Origin: Nocardia mexicana NBRC 108244
GTDB lineage: Bacteria; Actinomycetota; Actinomycetes; Mycobacteriales; Mycobacteriaceae
Length of the DNA: 64,000 bases
Assembly (NCBI RefSeq): GCF_001613165.1
Contig: NZ_BDBV01000080.1
Span: 1-64,000, forward strand
Reading direction: 5' to 3'
In this document: positions 33,812-42,878 of the stretch, piece by piece
Position numbering within the stretch: position 1 is the first letter of the stretch
How the letters are laid out: every line of letters starts with the position of its first letter
Notes under the pieces: model-generated
Seen by the model: the letters and a program-made list of their open reading frames with translations, nothing else
What the model was told of the DNA's origin: nothing
Database searches by the model: none
Position numbers and translations under genes: made by a program

Positions 33812-35664
33812 AGTTCGACACTTCCCGCGTGTCCGGTGTGGCCCGGCGGTGCGGGAGGTGGTGTGGGAGTGGGTTTTTCGAAGCGTTCGAGGGATTCGGT
33901 GACGAGGGGTTGGAGGGTGGGGTTGTCCCACCAGAAGATCTTGCGGACGAGGACTGGTTCGTGGCCGGGTAGTCGGATCAGGGCGCGGTTTTTGGGAAGC
34001 CTGCCCAGTTTGGCGACGTTGAAGATCGGTTCGGCGCGCCAAGAGGTGGATTTGTTGGTGCCGCCGGGCCCGCGGGAGCGGGAATGGTCGGCCACGTCGT
34101 GGTCGTCGATCGCGCGCGCCCACTCCTCCAGATACGAGGTGGTCGCGATGTTGCCGCCGTAGATTTCGATGGATTGGGCGCGCATCGTTTTGACTCCGCC
34201 GGGGCCCCAGAGTTCTTCGGCGGGTTCGAGGACCTGCACGATGGTGATCAACACGATGCCGCAGCCGCCGCAGTAGGTGTACCAGTCGGGCAGTTCGGCG
34301 ACCCGTGCGCAGTTGGCGGCCTCGTCCAGCACCGCCAGCAGCGGTATCGGCAGGCGGCCGTCCACGCGTTGCCGGGCCGTGGCGAGACCTGCCTCGACGA
34401 TCTGCCCAACCAGCGCAGCGGTCAAGGCGGTGGCCGAGTCCGGGCCCTTCATCGACAGCGCGTACACGGTGTCGCTGCTGGTGACGAACCTGTGTGGCAC
34501 GAACAGCGGCCGCTGATGGGTGACCGGGCCGTGCGCGATATCGATGACCACGCCGTGGTCGCCGTCGTAGACGGTGAATCGCTTCCGTGACGGCGGGGTC
34601 ACCATCTGCGCGTACCCCTCATCCGACAGCGTGTTGAGATACCTTCGCGCCATGTCGAACAGCCCATCCCTCTGCCGGGCATAGAGGGATTGGGCGTCCA
34701 AGATCCGGGTGGCTGCCTGCAGGTGCCCTTTGGCGCGCAGAATCAGGACGGGGGTTTGGTCCTGGTCGGCCGACAGCCACTCCGCGACGTGCAGCAGGTC
34801 GCCGTCGGCGCGGGCGGCGGCGAACATGTAGAGGGCCAGCAGTTCCTGGGCGCCGCCGTCGAAGTAGTCGTCTTTTTTCGCGGCGGCCTGCTGGGCGGCC
34901 GACCCGGTCGCGCCCGCGACGAAGAACGACGCCAGCATCCGCGCCTTCGGCAGGTTCGGCACCTGCCCCAGCAGGTTCACCCAGAAATTGCATTGCGGTG
35001 TGCCGGTGACACCCTGGAGATCACAGATCCAGACGGTGCCGCGTTTCTCGCGCCCGGCGAGGGTGTGTCGGTAGAGGTCGGGTTTGTTGCTGGTGGCCAG
35101 TACCGGTCCCCACGCGTCCAGGGTGGCCGGGATCGCCCAGGCCATCGTTTTGCCGGTGCGCTGTCCGGCCGAGATAAACATCCCGAGCTCCGCGGGCAGG
35201 TGCAGGTCGATGCCGCCGATGACGGTCTTGCCGAGCAGCGGGCCCGGCATCGACCGCACCTGCGCGGGGGCGTCTTTCAGCAGCCTTCGCGCGGCCGTGG
35301 TGTTGTCTTCGCGGCGGCCGACGGTGATCTGCCGCGGCGACACCATCGTCCGCGCTGCCGCGTCGATGGGATCGGTGCGCGGGAATCGCCGCCACCCCAC
35401 CCGCCCGGCGCAACTGATGAGGAAGAAGAATCCGGCGAGGATGAGGGTGGATTGCCACGGCCACCGATGGTGACCGACGATCACCTGCAGCAGGGCGACG
35501 GCGGGGTGGCCGGTGACCGGCAGCCCGGCCCACCAGCTGCCCAGGCTCAACGCTGCCCACACCACCACGGCGACGGCCATGACGGCGAGCGCGAGGAGCA
35601 GCAGCCAGTTTTCTTCTCCGAGGCCGCCGGTGCTGCGGCGGCGGGTTTCACGACGAGCCATCAT
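33808..35664 (-). CDS. Type IV coupling protein (VirD4/TraG-like)
   Basis: A ~618-residue coupling ATPase for conjugation. Two or three N-terminal transmembrane helices (LLLLALAVMAVAVVVWAAL; TLILAGFFFLISCAG) are followed by a cytoplasmic ATPase with Walker A SAGQRTGKTMAW, the conserved GPVLATSNKPDL and Walker B LLAVLDEAANCAR. It should bring the DNA-protein substrate to the channel. The start ATG 35664 follows GGGAGGTGA; a GTG at 35673 is also in frame. It is the last universal T4SS gene in the operon and is coupled to the DUF4913 gene. Confidence 0.92.
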   Translation of the reverse strand: MMARRETRRRSTGGLGEENWLLLLALAVMAVAVVVWAALSLGSWWAGLPVTGHPAVALLQVIVGHHRWPWQSTLILAGFFFLISCAGRVGWRRFPRTDPIDAAARTMVSPRQITVGRREDNTTAARRLLKDAPAQVRSMPGPLLGKTVIGGIDLHLPAELGMFISAGQRTGKTMAWAIPATLDAWGPVLATSNKPDLYRHTLAGREKRGTVWICDLQGVTGTPQCNFWVNLLGQVPNLPKARMLASFFVAGATGSAAQQAAAKKDDYFDGGAQELLALYMFAAARADGDLLHVAEWLSADQDQTPVLILRAKGHLQAATRILDAQSLYARQRDGLFDMARRYLNTLSDEGYAQMVTPPSRKRFTVYDGDHGVVIDIAHGPVTHQRPLFVPHRFVTSSDTVYALSMKGPDSATALTAALVGQIVEAGLATARQRVDGRLPIPLLAVLDEAANCARVAELPDWYTYCGGCGIVLITIVQVLEPAEELWGPGGVKTMRAQSIEIYGGNIATTSYLEEWARAIDDHDVADHSRSRGPGGTNKSTSWRAEPIFNVAKLGRLPKNRALIRLPGHEPVLVRKIFWWDNPTLQPLVTESLERFEKPTPTPPPAPPGHTGHAGSVEL

Positions 35665-35736
35665 GGCTGTCACCTCCCATAGGGGTTGTGGATAAGAGTG
35701 GGGATGGTTGTGGATCAGCGAGCGCGGCAGGGGTTT

Positions 35737-37035
35737 TCACGGCGGCACCTCCATGTCCGGACCGGCAGTGGGCGCCGGACCGGAGTGGGCGTGCGCGTCG
35801 GGTTCGGCTGCGGCCCAACTGGTGTCGGCGATCTCGGGCAGCGCGGCGCCGATGGCGTCGCCGATGTCGGCGCCTGCGCCCGTGCGGACGGGCTCGCCAC
35901 TGTCTTGAGCTCGTCCGGCGGATGCTGTTGTGCCGGTGTCGGTTCCGGTGTCCACTGCGGTGCCGTACTCGGGGTGTGTGGTGTCGATCTGGTGGCGCAG
36001 TGCGGCGGCGTCGGCGAGGGCGTGGTCGCGTTGTTCGGTGAGTTGCGCGAGGCGCCCGAGGCGGGCGTGGGAGGGTTCGGTGCTCCAGTAGATGCCGTCG
36101 CGGCCTGCCTGGTAGGCGCGCTCGACGTCGTCGTAGACGATTCCGGCGCGCAGGGCGGCGCGGCCGGCGTCGGAGGTGGCCTGCCGCAACGTTTCCAACC
36201 GGTGGATGACGGCGTGGTCGCTGTCGTGGTGGTCGAAGGTGTTGTTGGCGTGTTCGGCGGCGAGGTCTTGCACTTGCCGTAGCAGTTGGGCGTGCCGGGT
36301 TTCCCAGGTGGCGGTGTCGGTGTAGCGGTAGGTGATGGGGGCGTCGCGGATTTCGCGGGGCAGCAGCATGCGGCGCGTCTCGTACCCGGTGTCGAGGTCG
36401 GCGGCCTGCTCCTCAGCCTCGAGGGCTGCGTCGGTCGCGGCGATGACGCGATCGGTCTCCTTCTCGGTCGCCGCCGAGACACCTGTGCGGGGTGCGCCCA
36501 GCGACCGTTCCACCGCGGTCCGCGGGTCCGGTTCGGGCGGGTTCAGCAACGCCGCCAGCGGACGGTCCCGGGTTGCGGCGGTGTAGGTGTCGGGCAGCAG
36601 ATTTGGGTAGCGGTGGTCGGCGTCCTGCGCCGAGGCGAGGACGACGCCGTCGCCGTGGCCGGTGACGTGGCGGGCGTCGACCAGCGCGTCCCACAACTCG
36701 TCGTCGACCGGCAACTCCCCCGCCTCCCGGGAGCGGGCAAGTTCGTCGAAGATCCGGCGGGCTCGCTGCGGCCCGGACTGCCAGCCCATGACCCCGGCTT
36801 GACGGGCTTGCCACATCCGCCGGAACCGCTCCTGCTCGTGGCGGCCCCACCGCATCGCCAGACCCTCGGCGTGTGCCAAATACTGTGTGCGGGTGTCCTC
36901 GTCGAGGGCGTGTGGCGCGATCTCCTGCAGCTGGTAGTACTTGGCGAAGTCGGCGCGCAGCTGCCGCACCCGGCTGTCGTGATCGGGGTAGAAGTCGGGG
37001 TTGGCGTAGCCGATGGGTGCCTCGACCAGGTTCAT
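35737..37035 (-). CDS. Tail-bearing coiled-coil protein of the conjugation operon
   Basis: A 432-residue, mainly helical protein. N-terminal DSRVRQLRADFAKYYQLQEI, an internal AATDAALEAEEQAADL helix and WETRHAQLLRQVQDLAAEHA near the middle indicate coiled coils. The C-terminus is the shared operon tail: ADIGDAIGAALPEIADTSW, then Pro/Ala-rich, ending in EVPP. No membrane segment is present. Start ATG 37035 overlaps the previous stop as ATGA. Function unknown; probably a conjugation accessory or exported protein. Confidence 0.75.
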   Translation of the reverse strand: MNLVEAPIGYANPDFYPDHDSRVRQLRADFAKYYQLQEIAPHALDEDTRTQYLAHAEGLAMRWGRHEQERFRRMWQARQAGVMGWQSGPQRARRIFDELARSREAGELPVDDELWDALVDARHVTGHGDGVVLASAQDADHRYPNLLPDTYTAATRDRPLAALLNPPEPDPRTAVERSLGAPRTGVSAATEKETDRVIAATDAALEAEEQAADLDTGYETRRMLLPREIRDAPITYRYTDTATWETRHAQLLRQVQDLAAEHANNTFDHHDSDHAVIHRLETLRQATSDAGRAALRAGIVYDDVERAYQAGRDGIYWSTEPSHARLGRLAQLTEQRDHALADAAALRHQIDTTHPEYGTAVDTGTDTGTTASAGRAQDSGEPVRTGAGADIGDAIGAALPEIADTSWAAAEPDAHAHSGPAPTAGPDMEVPP

Positions 37036-37874
37036 AGCTGGGCCCCCGGTTCCGGGCCGGGTCCGATCTCGCGTTCCGGCGTGGCGGTCGGGAGCTGTTC
37101 CGGGTTCGCGCTCCAGGTCCCGTCGCCGGCGCCGCTGGTGTCGGGGAGCGCGGTGTCGACGGCGTCGCCGATCCCGGACCCGTCACCACGCCGTGCGGGG
37201 TCGGCCCGTTGGTTGGGTCCGTCGATGAGGTCGCGTACTGTCGCGGCCGCGATGTCGGTGTGGGCGTTGCGGAGTTGCTGCGGCCAGCGCGGTGCGGGGT
37301 CGCGGTGGTGTTGGCGGTTTCCGGTTTCCCAGTGGTGGTCGACGTCGGCGGCGGTCAGGTCGTGAATGGTGTTGTCGGCGCGGGCGAGGTCTTCGCGCAG
37401 TTCCTCGATCGTGGTGTGGGTCGTGGCCAGCTGCTGGGTCTGCTCGGTGGCGTGGGTGTGGTGCGCGTGGGCTAGCTGCTGGCTGATGTTGAGTTGGACG
37501 CAGAGTTGTTCGAGTCGGCCGAGGAGCCGGTGGGCGGGTTGGGTGGCCCAGGGTGTTCCGTTGCTGCCGAGGTGCTCGGCCCGGGCGATGTCGTCGGTGG
37601 TGAGTCCGTCGCGTTCGGCGTCGCGGCGGGCCTGGGACAGGTCGTCGTCGATGCCGTTGGCGAAGACCGCCCACTGCCACTTCTGGCCGGTGATGCGGGT
37701 GTCGTTCGCGGTGGCGGCGGCCAGCCAGGCTGCCCGCAGGTATGCCGTGTCCTGCACCGCGCGCAACCGCGCCGCGTGCACGGCGTCGGGGTCGTCGGTC
37801 CCGAACCGGTGTGCGATCGGGCTGGGGTGCGGGGTCGAGTTGTCGGCAGTGTTATCGGATGTGTTGTCGGACAT
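37032..37874 (-). CDS. Tail-bearing helical protein
   Basis: About 280 residues from ATG 37874 (behind GAAGGCGG). The middle is helical with NDTRITGQKWQWAVFANGID and HRLLGRLEQLCVQLNISQQL, followed by THTTIEELREDLARADNT and a polar region. The shared tail reads SGIGDAVDTALPDTSGAGDG, then W, and Pro-rich sequence ending in GAQL, so it lacks the final [ED]P of the others. Coupled to the next gene by ATGA. No family is recognised. Confidence 0.7.
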   Translation of the reverse strand: MSDNTSDNTADNSTPHPSPIAHRFGTDDPDAVHAARLRAVQDTAYLRAAWLAAATANDTRITGQKWQWAVFANGIDDDLSQARRDAERDGLTTDDIARAEHLGSNGTPWATQPAHRLLGRLEQLCVQLNISQQLAHAHHTHATEQTQQLATTHTTIEELREDLARADNTIHDLTAADVDHHWETGNRQHHRDPAPRWPQQLRNAHTDIAAATVRDLIDGPNQRADPARRGDGSGIGDAVDTALPDTSGAGDGTWSANPEQLPTATPEREIGPGPEPGAQL

Positions 37875-38028
37875 CGGGTTCCGCCTTCGGATGTCGAAGC
37901 GGGTCACCTCTCCGGTCCCGTTACGGGGCGGGTGGGGTGGTGGCGGTGCAGATGTCCCTCGTGTGGTCAGGGGTGGTGTTGTGCGGCGGTTGGTGCCAGC
38001 GCGCGCCGCTCACCCGGTGGGTGGTCGT

Positions 38029-39021
38029 CTATGGTTCCGGGCCCGGAGTGTTCGGGGGGCTCGGCGGCGGCTCCTGTGGATCCGGTCCGGTGATGTCCGG
38101 TTCTCGGTGTTGGGTGGTGCTGTCGGGGAGGAGGGGGTCGATGGCGGCGCCGATGGTGTGGCGGCCGGCGTGCTGGTCGCGGTGGTAGACGGCGGCGGCG
38201 AGGCGGTCCTGCCAGCGGTTCATCCGGGCGCGCCGCCCGTGGCCGAGGTCGGCCGCGGTGTCGCGCAGATGGGTGAGCAGCACGTCGATGTGGGCTCGGA
38301 CCGGCTCGGCGGCGTTGTGTTGGGCCAGATGCTGGTCCATGACATGGGCGGCGCGGTCGAAGCGGCGGTGTGCGTGGTCGGGGTCGCGGCGGGTGTGGGC
38401 GAGGTCGCGGGCGGCGTTCTGCGCGTCGAGGAGGCTCCGGTCGATGCCGGTCAGTTCGCGGCCGCGCTCCCCACCCCGATCGATCGGGACCCCGGCGCGG
38501 GCCAGGTCGCCGGTGAGCTGGGTGTCGACGGCCTGGCACAGCGTCTCGACCCGATCGTGGTGTCGCGCGCGATCGACAGCGGCTTTGGATTGCTCGTCGA
38601 CCAGCAGCAGTTCGGGCAGCGCTCCGCCCAGTGACAGGTGCTCGACCGTGGTGGCGAGCAGGACGCGTTCGATGTCCAGCAGTCCGCGGCCGTGCACGAT
38701 GAGCTGGGACAGTTCGTGGTGCTGGCGGCGGGTGTCGTCGAGCAGCAAGACCATCATGGCGGGGACCGGATGGCCGGGATTCTGTGCGAGGTAGTCGGCG
38801 TAGCGGCCGGTCGTCTCGGTCAGGGTGGCGTAGGTGTGCAGGCGCGCGATCAGGTCGGGGCGGTCGATGTGCTCCGGCCACAGGTGCAGCCAGTGCTCGC
38901 TGGTGCCGGCGTCGATGCGGGCGATCTGGTCGGCGACGAGTTGCCGGTCGGCGGGTGTCAGCATCGCGAGGTCCGGTCGTGGCCGCAGCACGATGGCGTG
39001 GTCGCGGTGTTGTTCGAGCAT
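38029..39021 (-). CDS. Tail-bearing protein, probably the second half of a split gene
   Basis: A 330-residue frame with DLAMLTPADRQLVADQIARI, a long helical middle (MMVLLLDDTRRQHHELSQLI, ERVLLATTVEHLSLGGALPE), MNRWQDRLAAAVYHRDQ, and the shared tail GAAIDPLLPDSTTQHREP ending in PGPEP. The ATG 39021 has no ribosome binding site. Upstream the frame continues to read like protein (RRQIKGQIAGMLEQHRDHAI), while the neighbouring gene enters a poor Cys-rich end here, so both may be one ~600-residue gene broken by an indel near 39.05 kb. Confidence 0.65.
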   Translation of the reverse strand: MLEQHRDHAIVLRPRPDLAMLTPADRQLVADQIARIDAGTSEHWLHLWPEHIDRPDLIARLHTYATLTETTGRYADYLAQNPGHPVPAMMVLLLDDTRRQHHELSQLIVHGRGLLDIERVLLATTVEHLSLGGALPELLLVDEQSKAAVDRARHHDRVETLCQAVDTQLTGDLARAGVPIDRGGERGRELTGIDRSLLDAQNAARDLAHTRRDPDHAHRRFDRAAHVMDQHLAQHNAAEPVRAHIDVLLTHLRDTAADLGHGRRARMNRWQDRLAAAVYHRDQHAGRHTIGAAIDPLLPDSTTQHREPDITGPDPQEPPPSPPNTPGPEP

Positions 39022-39845
39022 CCCGGCGATCTGTCCTTTGATCTGTCGCCGGGATCGAGCAACAGCGGTGTCGCCGACAGGTCGATGCCGGTGACATCGC
39101 CGGTCAGGTACGCGGCGGTGAAACCGATGGCCGCCCGCTCCGATGCACCCACCCCGGCGGCGGCGAGGTCGCTGGCCAATCCGGCGAGGCCATCATCGAG
39201 CGCACCACCCGGGCCGGCCGACCACGCCACCCCGGCAGGGCCGCGGCCGCGGCCTCCCTCCGCAGCCGCAGACCACCGGGTCACCGCGGCGCGGGCGCGG
39301 CGGCGTGCGTCCTCGGGCAGGTCGGCGATCGCCAGCACGGTGTGGGCGGCGCGTTCGACAGCTCCGGTGCGGCGCGTGGTGAGCGCGGTGATGGCCTGCC
39401 GGTCGTGGTGTGCGGCATCGAATCCCGGGTCGAGGCTGATGGTGGCGGTGTGCGGGTCGATGAGCAGGCCGTGTTCACGCTGGTACCGGTCGACGATCTC
39501 GGACAGTTCGGTGTCTGCGGCCCACACCATGGCCTGTTCCAGTGCGACCGCCAGTTCGTCGCCGGGCGCGTCGGGGTCGCCGAGCATCCGCCGCAGTTCG
39601 GTTGTCTCGCGAAGCGCGATCTCGACAAGACGGGCGTGGTAGGCGGGCAGCAGGTAGTCGGGAAGTTCCTCGTTCGCCGCGTACGCACGGGCGCGGGCGC
39701 GGCCTTCCTGCATCGCGATCGCCGCCTCCAGCACGGCCCGCCGCTGCCCGGTCCCCTCCCCCGCAGGCACCCGCAGTTGTGCACGCGACACCGGCCCCGC
39801 ATCGGCAGGCTCGGCTGCTGCGGGTTCGAAAGTATTGTCGCTCAT
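38958..39845 (-). CDS. Helical protein, probably the first half of the same gene
   Basis: A 295-residue frame from ATG 39845. It contains RRAVLEAAIAMQEGRARARA, then ARLVEIALRETTELRRMLGD and SEIVDRYQREHGLLIDPHTA, then VTGIDLSATPLLLDP. The last ~25 residues (from GDRSKDRSPG onward, Cys/Ser/Thr-rich) look unlike the rest, as if out of frame. It lacks the shared C-terminal tail, which the next frame (38029-39021) has. The join would restore a tail-bearing protein. Confidence 0.6.
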   Translation of the reverse strand: MSDNTFEPAAAEPADAGPVSRAQLRVPAGEGTGQRRAVLEAAIAMQEGRARARAYAANEELPDYLLPAYHARLVEIALRETTELRRMLGDPDAPGDELAVALEQAMVWAADTELSEIVDRYQREHGLLIDPHTATISLDPGFDAAHHDRQAITALTTRRTGAVERAAHTVLAIADLPEDARRRARAAVTRWSAAAEGGRGRGPAGVAWSAGPGGALDDGLAGLASDLAAAGVGASERAAIGFTAAYLTGDVTGIDLSATPLLLDPGDRSKDRSPGCSNNTATTPSCCGHDRTSRC

Positions 39846-39903
39846 GGCGTTTCGACCTCCGGGCGGCAAGGGCCAGCGGGCTCGGCGCCGCGGTGTGCGG
39901 CGG

Positions 39904-40842
39904 TCATGGTTCCAGCCAGGGGTCGGGCCCGGTATCCGGCGCGTCGGAGGCGGGGCCGGGGTCCTGGTCGGGGTTCCAGCGGCCGGGTTCCAGGTAGGGC
40001 AGGAAGGTGTCGATCGCCCTCTCGATCGGTGGGTATCCGTCGGTCGCCTCGGACCCGCTGTGCAGGGCGGTCGCGGCATGAGCGAGGAACTCACGCGGTG
40101 TGGGTGGGGCTACGTCGGCGGTACGGGCCGCGGCGTCGTCGGTGAGTAGCGCGGGCACTGCCGGGAGGGTTTCCGCGGTGGCGTAGCGGCGCCAGGCGTG
40201 TTCCAGTTCCAGGTCGTCGACCCCGGCCAGAGCGGTCATGGTCGCCTGCCGCATCCGGGTGACTTCCGGCCCGTGCCACAGGACTTCGGCGTCAGTCGCT
40301 GTGATTTCGGCGGCGTCCGCCAGCGCGGCCACACGGGCATGAGCCACGGTCATGGCCCGTTCGAGATGAGCGCTGGTGACCGGGTCGGCGCCGAAGGAGT
40401 AGACCCCGGCGTGCACACGGTCCAACCGTGCCGCGTGCAGCGCGGCCATCCGTTCCAGCCGCCACGACTCGGAGATGAGCATGTCGCGGTACAGCTGGGT
40501 GCCCGCACCGGCCGGACTCGTGTCGGCCGTCGCCGGTTCGGCGGCAGACGCGCCCGGTTCGGCGGCAGATCTGGCTGGTTCGGTGGCGGCGTGGCGGGCG
40601 TGGCCGATGTCGGCGGGGTCGATTCCGGCCGATACCGCGAGTGCCTCGGTGGCCTCCGCTGCGGCGTTCAGGGTGTCCAGCCAGGCGCGCCAGTCGGTTT
40701 CCGGGCTGCCGTCGGTGCCGTCGAAGCCGTCGGGTCCCAGCTGCTGCAGGCGGTCGTGTTCGCGCAGCAGGTCGGTGATGCGTTGCAGCAGTTGTGCTTG
40801 CCAGTCCGGCACCGGGTCCGGCACCGGCGGTGGTGGGGTCAT
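39904..40842 (-). CDS. Member of the tandem paralogue family, tail-bearing
   Basis: A 312-residue paralogue. Family core: WQAQLLQRITDLLREHDRLQ at the start, SESWRLERMAALHAARLDRV in the middle, then ERAMTVAHARVAALADAAEI and LELEHAWRRYATAETLPAVP. The tail is IERAIDTFLPYLEPGRW, then Asp/Pro-rich, ending WLEP. The start ATG follows GGAGGTG. The family shares a Trp-Gln-Leu/Met-Ala-Ala helix, a Leu-Trp-Arg-Ala-type helix and the tail; I know no function. Confidence 0.72.
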   Translation of the reverse strand: MTPPPPVPDPVPDWQAQLLQRITDLLREHDRLQQLGPDGFDGTDGSPETDWRAWLDTLNAAAEATEALAVSAGIDPADIGHARHAATEPARSAAEPGASAAEPATADTSPAGAGTQLYRDMLISESWRLERMAALHAARLDRVHAGVYSFGADPVTSAHLERAMTVAHARVAALADAAEITATDAEVLWHGPEVTRMRQATMTALAGVDDLELEHAWRRYATAETLPAVPALLTDDAAARTADVAPPTPREFLAHAATALHSGSEATDGYPPIERAIDTFLPYLEPGRWNPDQDPGPASDAPDTGPDPWLEP

Positions 40843-40905
40843 GATCGACACCTCCAACAGGTGAAACAGGGTTGTGGACAGGGGGTTTCGACGGACGGGC
40901 CGAGA

Positions 40906-41841
40906 TCAGGGGTCCGGTCCCGAATCACGCTGGGGATCCGGCGACAAGGGATCGTCCCGACCGGGATCGGCGGTGCCGGTGGACCATTCGCGGGCCAGAG
41001 CTTCCGGGAACACTGCGTCGACGGCCGCGGTGGCCGTGGCAGCGTCAGGTGACCGAACCTGGTCGGTGACCGCGGAGAGGGCGTCGCGTGCCTGGTCGAG
41101 TAGTTCCGGCACGCGCGGTGGCATCACCTCGGGCAAGGGGACGTCGGGGCCGTGGTATCCGTCGCGCTGCAGTTGTTTCAGCGATCGGCGGGCGTCGGCG
41201 GCGATCGTCGGGGACGCATAGGTGTGCCAGCGGATCGCGAGATCGTCTGTAGTGCTCTCGTGCAGGCAGTGCTGGAGACGCTGCTGCCATTCCTGGGCCG
41301 ACACGGTGAACAGCGCCGACCACCGGGCCGCGGATCCGCCGACCGCGTGCGCGGTCCGGCCGGCGCGCATCCACAGCGCGTCCATGTTCCGCCGGACCTG
41401 TTGCCCGAGAACATGATCCGGGAACCGGCCGGTGTCTGCCCAGTGCCGAAGGCTGTAGACGGTGTCGACCGCGGCCATGTCCTTGAGTCGTTCGATATCG
41501 TCGGCCACGCGGGGCACCACCTTCTGCCCGCGGGGGTGCACCGCGGGCTCGGGCATCGGCTGGTTGTCGCGCCACTCGTTGCCGCGCAGCCCGAGGGCCC
41601 GCACGCGGTCGACCCACTCCGGCGGGACTCCCGCCGCGCGGGCGGCGATCTCGGAGAGTTCGCGTTTCGTGTCGACCGCGTTGATGCGTGCCACGGTGTG
41701 CAGGTCGGTGCGCGCGTCACCGCCCGCCTCGTACATCGCCTGCAGCAGACGGCCGCTCTCGACCGCGAGCCGCTGAATCTCCCGCAGCATCGCCACGTGC
41801 TCGGCGGGGATTTCCCGCCCGCCCGGGCCGGTCACCGCCAC
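40906..41841 (-). CDS. Member of the tandem paralogue family, tail-bearing
   Basis: A 311-residue paralogue. Core elements: EHVAMLREIQRLAVESGRLL, AGVPPEWVDRVRALGLRGNE, DDIERLKDMAAVDTVYSLRH, RRNMDALWMRAGRTAHAVGG, EWQQRLQHCLHE and LAIRWHTYASPTIAADARR. The MAA-V-x-x-x-x-R helix and MDALWxRA helix are the strongest family signatures. The tail ATAAVDAVFPEALAREW leads to an Asp/Pro-rich end in SGPDP. GTG start (41841, or 41835 which has better SD spacing). Confidence 0.75.
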   Translation of the reverse strand: MAVTGPGGREIPAEHVAMLREIQRLAVESGRLLQAMYEAGGDARTDLHTVARINAVDTKRELSEIAARAAGVPPEWVDRVRALGLRGNEWRDNQPMPEPAVHPRGQKVVPRVADDIERLKDMAAVDTVYSLRHWADTGRFPDHVLGQQVRRNMDALWMRAGRTAHAVGGSAARWSALFTVSAQEWQQRLQHCLHESTTDDLAIRWHTYASPTIAADARRSLKQLQRDGYHGPDVPLPEVMPPRVPELLDQARDALSAVTDQVRSPDAATATAAVDAVFPEALAREWSTGTADPGRDDPLSPDPQRDSGPDP

Positions 41842-41893
41842 CTCTTACGGTCGGGCGAAACCGGTGGTACAGACGATGTTCGAGCCTGCGAGG

Positions 41894-42814
41894 TCATGGC
41901 TCGACTCCCGCGGCCGGGTCGTCGTCCGCTGGCGTCGGCGCGGGTTCGGTGGTCGTCCAGTCGTGTTCGGTGCCGTCGGGGAGTGCGGCGTCGGCCGCGG
42001 TATCGGGGCCGTCTGTTTCTGTGCTCGGGTCGTCGCGGAACAGGGCCGCGGCGGACTCGGAGAGCATGACCTGCGGTGCGGGGATCGGGACCGGGTCGAT
42101 GACCGAGCCGCGGGCGATCCGTGAGCCCAGCACCGACACCGCGCGCTGGGCGTCGGTCTCGATACCGGGCCACGCGTACACGCGCCAGCGTTCCTCGACA
42201 TCCTCGAGGTCGTACTGGGACACAGTCACGTCGAGGAGGCGGCGCCACTCGCCGGTGTCGGTGGCCCACATGCCGTTTCGCTCGTCGTCGGTGAGGCCGA
42301 CGGCGTCGGCGACCTCACGGGCACGCCGCCACAGCGCGTCCATGTTGCGTGCGTACTGCGCGGTGGCGTCCTGCTCGGGATCGAATCCGGCATCCCCGGC
42401 GGACAATTCGAGCCGGACTGTTTCGAGGGCGGCCATGTGCTGCAGCTGCCACACATCGGCGGCGACGCCGTCGACCATGGTGTCGCGCACCGCATCCCCC
42501 GCCCGCTGGGGTGCGGGGCGGATTCCGCCGCTTCCGTACGCGTGGGCAGCGATGATGTGGTCGCGGCGGATACCCACGGCCTCGGCGTGGGTTTCGGCCT
42601 CCCGGCGGACGGCGGCGAGGCCGTGCAGGTGGGTGCGCCATGCCTGCAGTGGCCCGTCCGTGCCGCCGGGCGAACTCTCATATCCCCGGCTCAGCAGCTG
42701 TGCGCGGTCGGCGGCCAGGTTCTGGATACGGTCCAGCAGCCGCTGCTGCCAGGCCGGGCCCGTGTGCCATACCGCCGTGCCCAGCGGTCGCGGCGACGGT
42801 GACGGTTCGGTCAT
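41894..42814 (-). CDS. Member of the tandem paralogue family, tail-bearing
   Basis: A 306-residue paralogue with the clearest core: PAWQQRLLDRIQNLAADRAQ, ADVWQLQHMAALETVRLELS, ARNMDALWRRAREVADAVGL, TDDERNGMWATDTGEWRRLL and VEERWRVYAWPGIETDAQRA. The tail is TAADAALPDGTEHDW, then Thr/Pro/Asp-rich, ending GVEP. No signal peptide, Cys or membrane helix is seen, so the protein should be cytoplasmic unless secreted by the T4SS. Confidence 0.75.
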   Translation of the reverse strand: MTEPSPSPRPLGTAVWHTGPAWQQRLLDRIQNLAADRAQLLSRGYESSPGGTDGPLQAWRTHLHGLAAVRREAETHAEAVGIRRDHIIAAHAYGSGGIRPAPQRAGDAVRDTMVDGVAADVWQLQHMAALETVRLELSAGDAGFDPEQDATAQYARNMDALWRRAREVADAVGLTDDERNGMWATDTGEWRRLLDVTVSQYDLEDVEERWRVYAWPGIETDAQRAVSVLGSRIARGSVIDPVPIPAPQVMLSESAAALFRDDPSTETDGPDTAADAALPDGTEHDWTTTEPAPTPADDDPAAGVEP

Positions 42815-42878
42815 CAGGATGCTCCTTGTCTAGGGAATGTGTTGTGCGGGTGTTGTTTCGGCACCGGAATCGAGTCCG

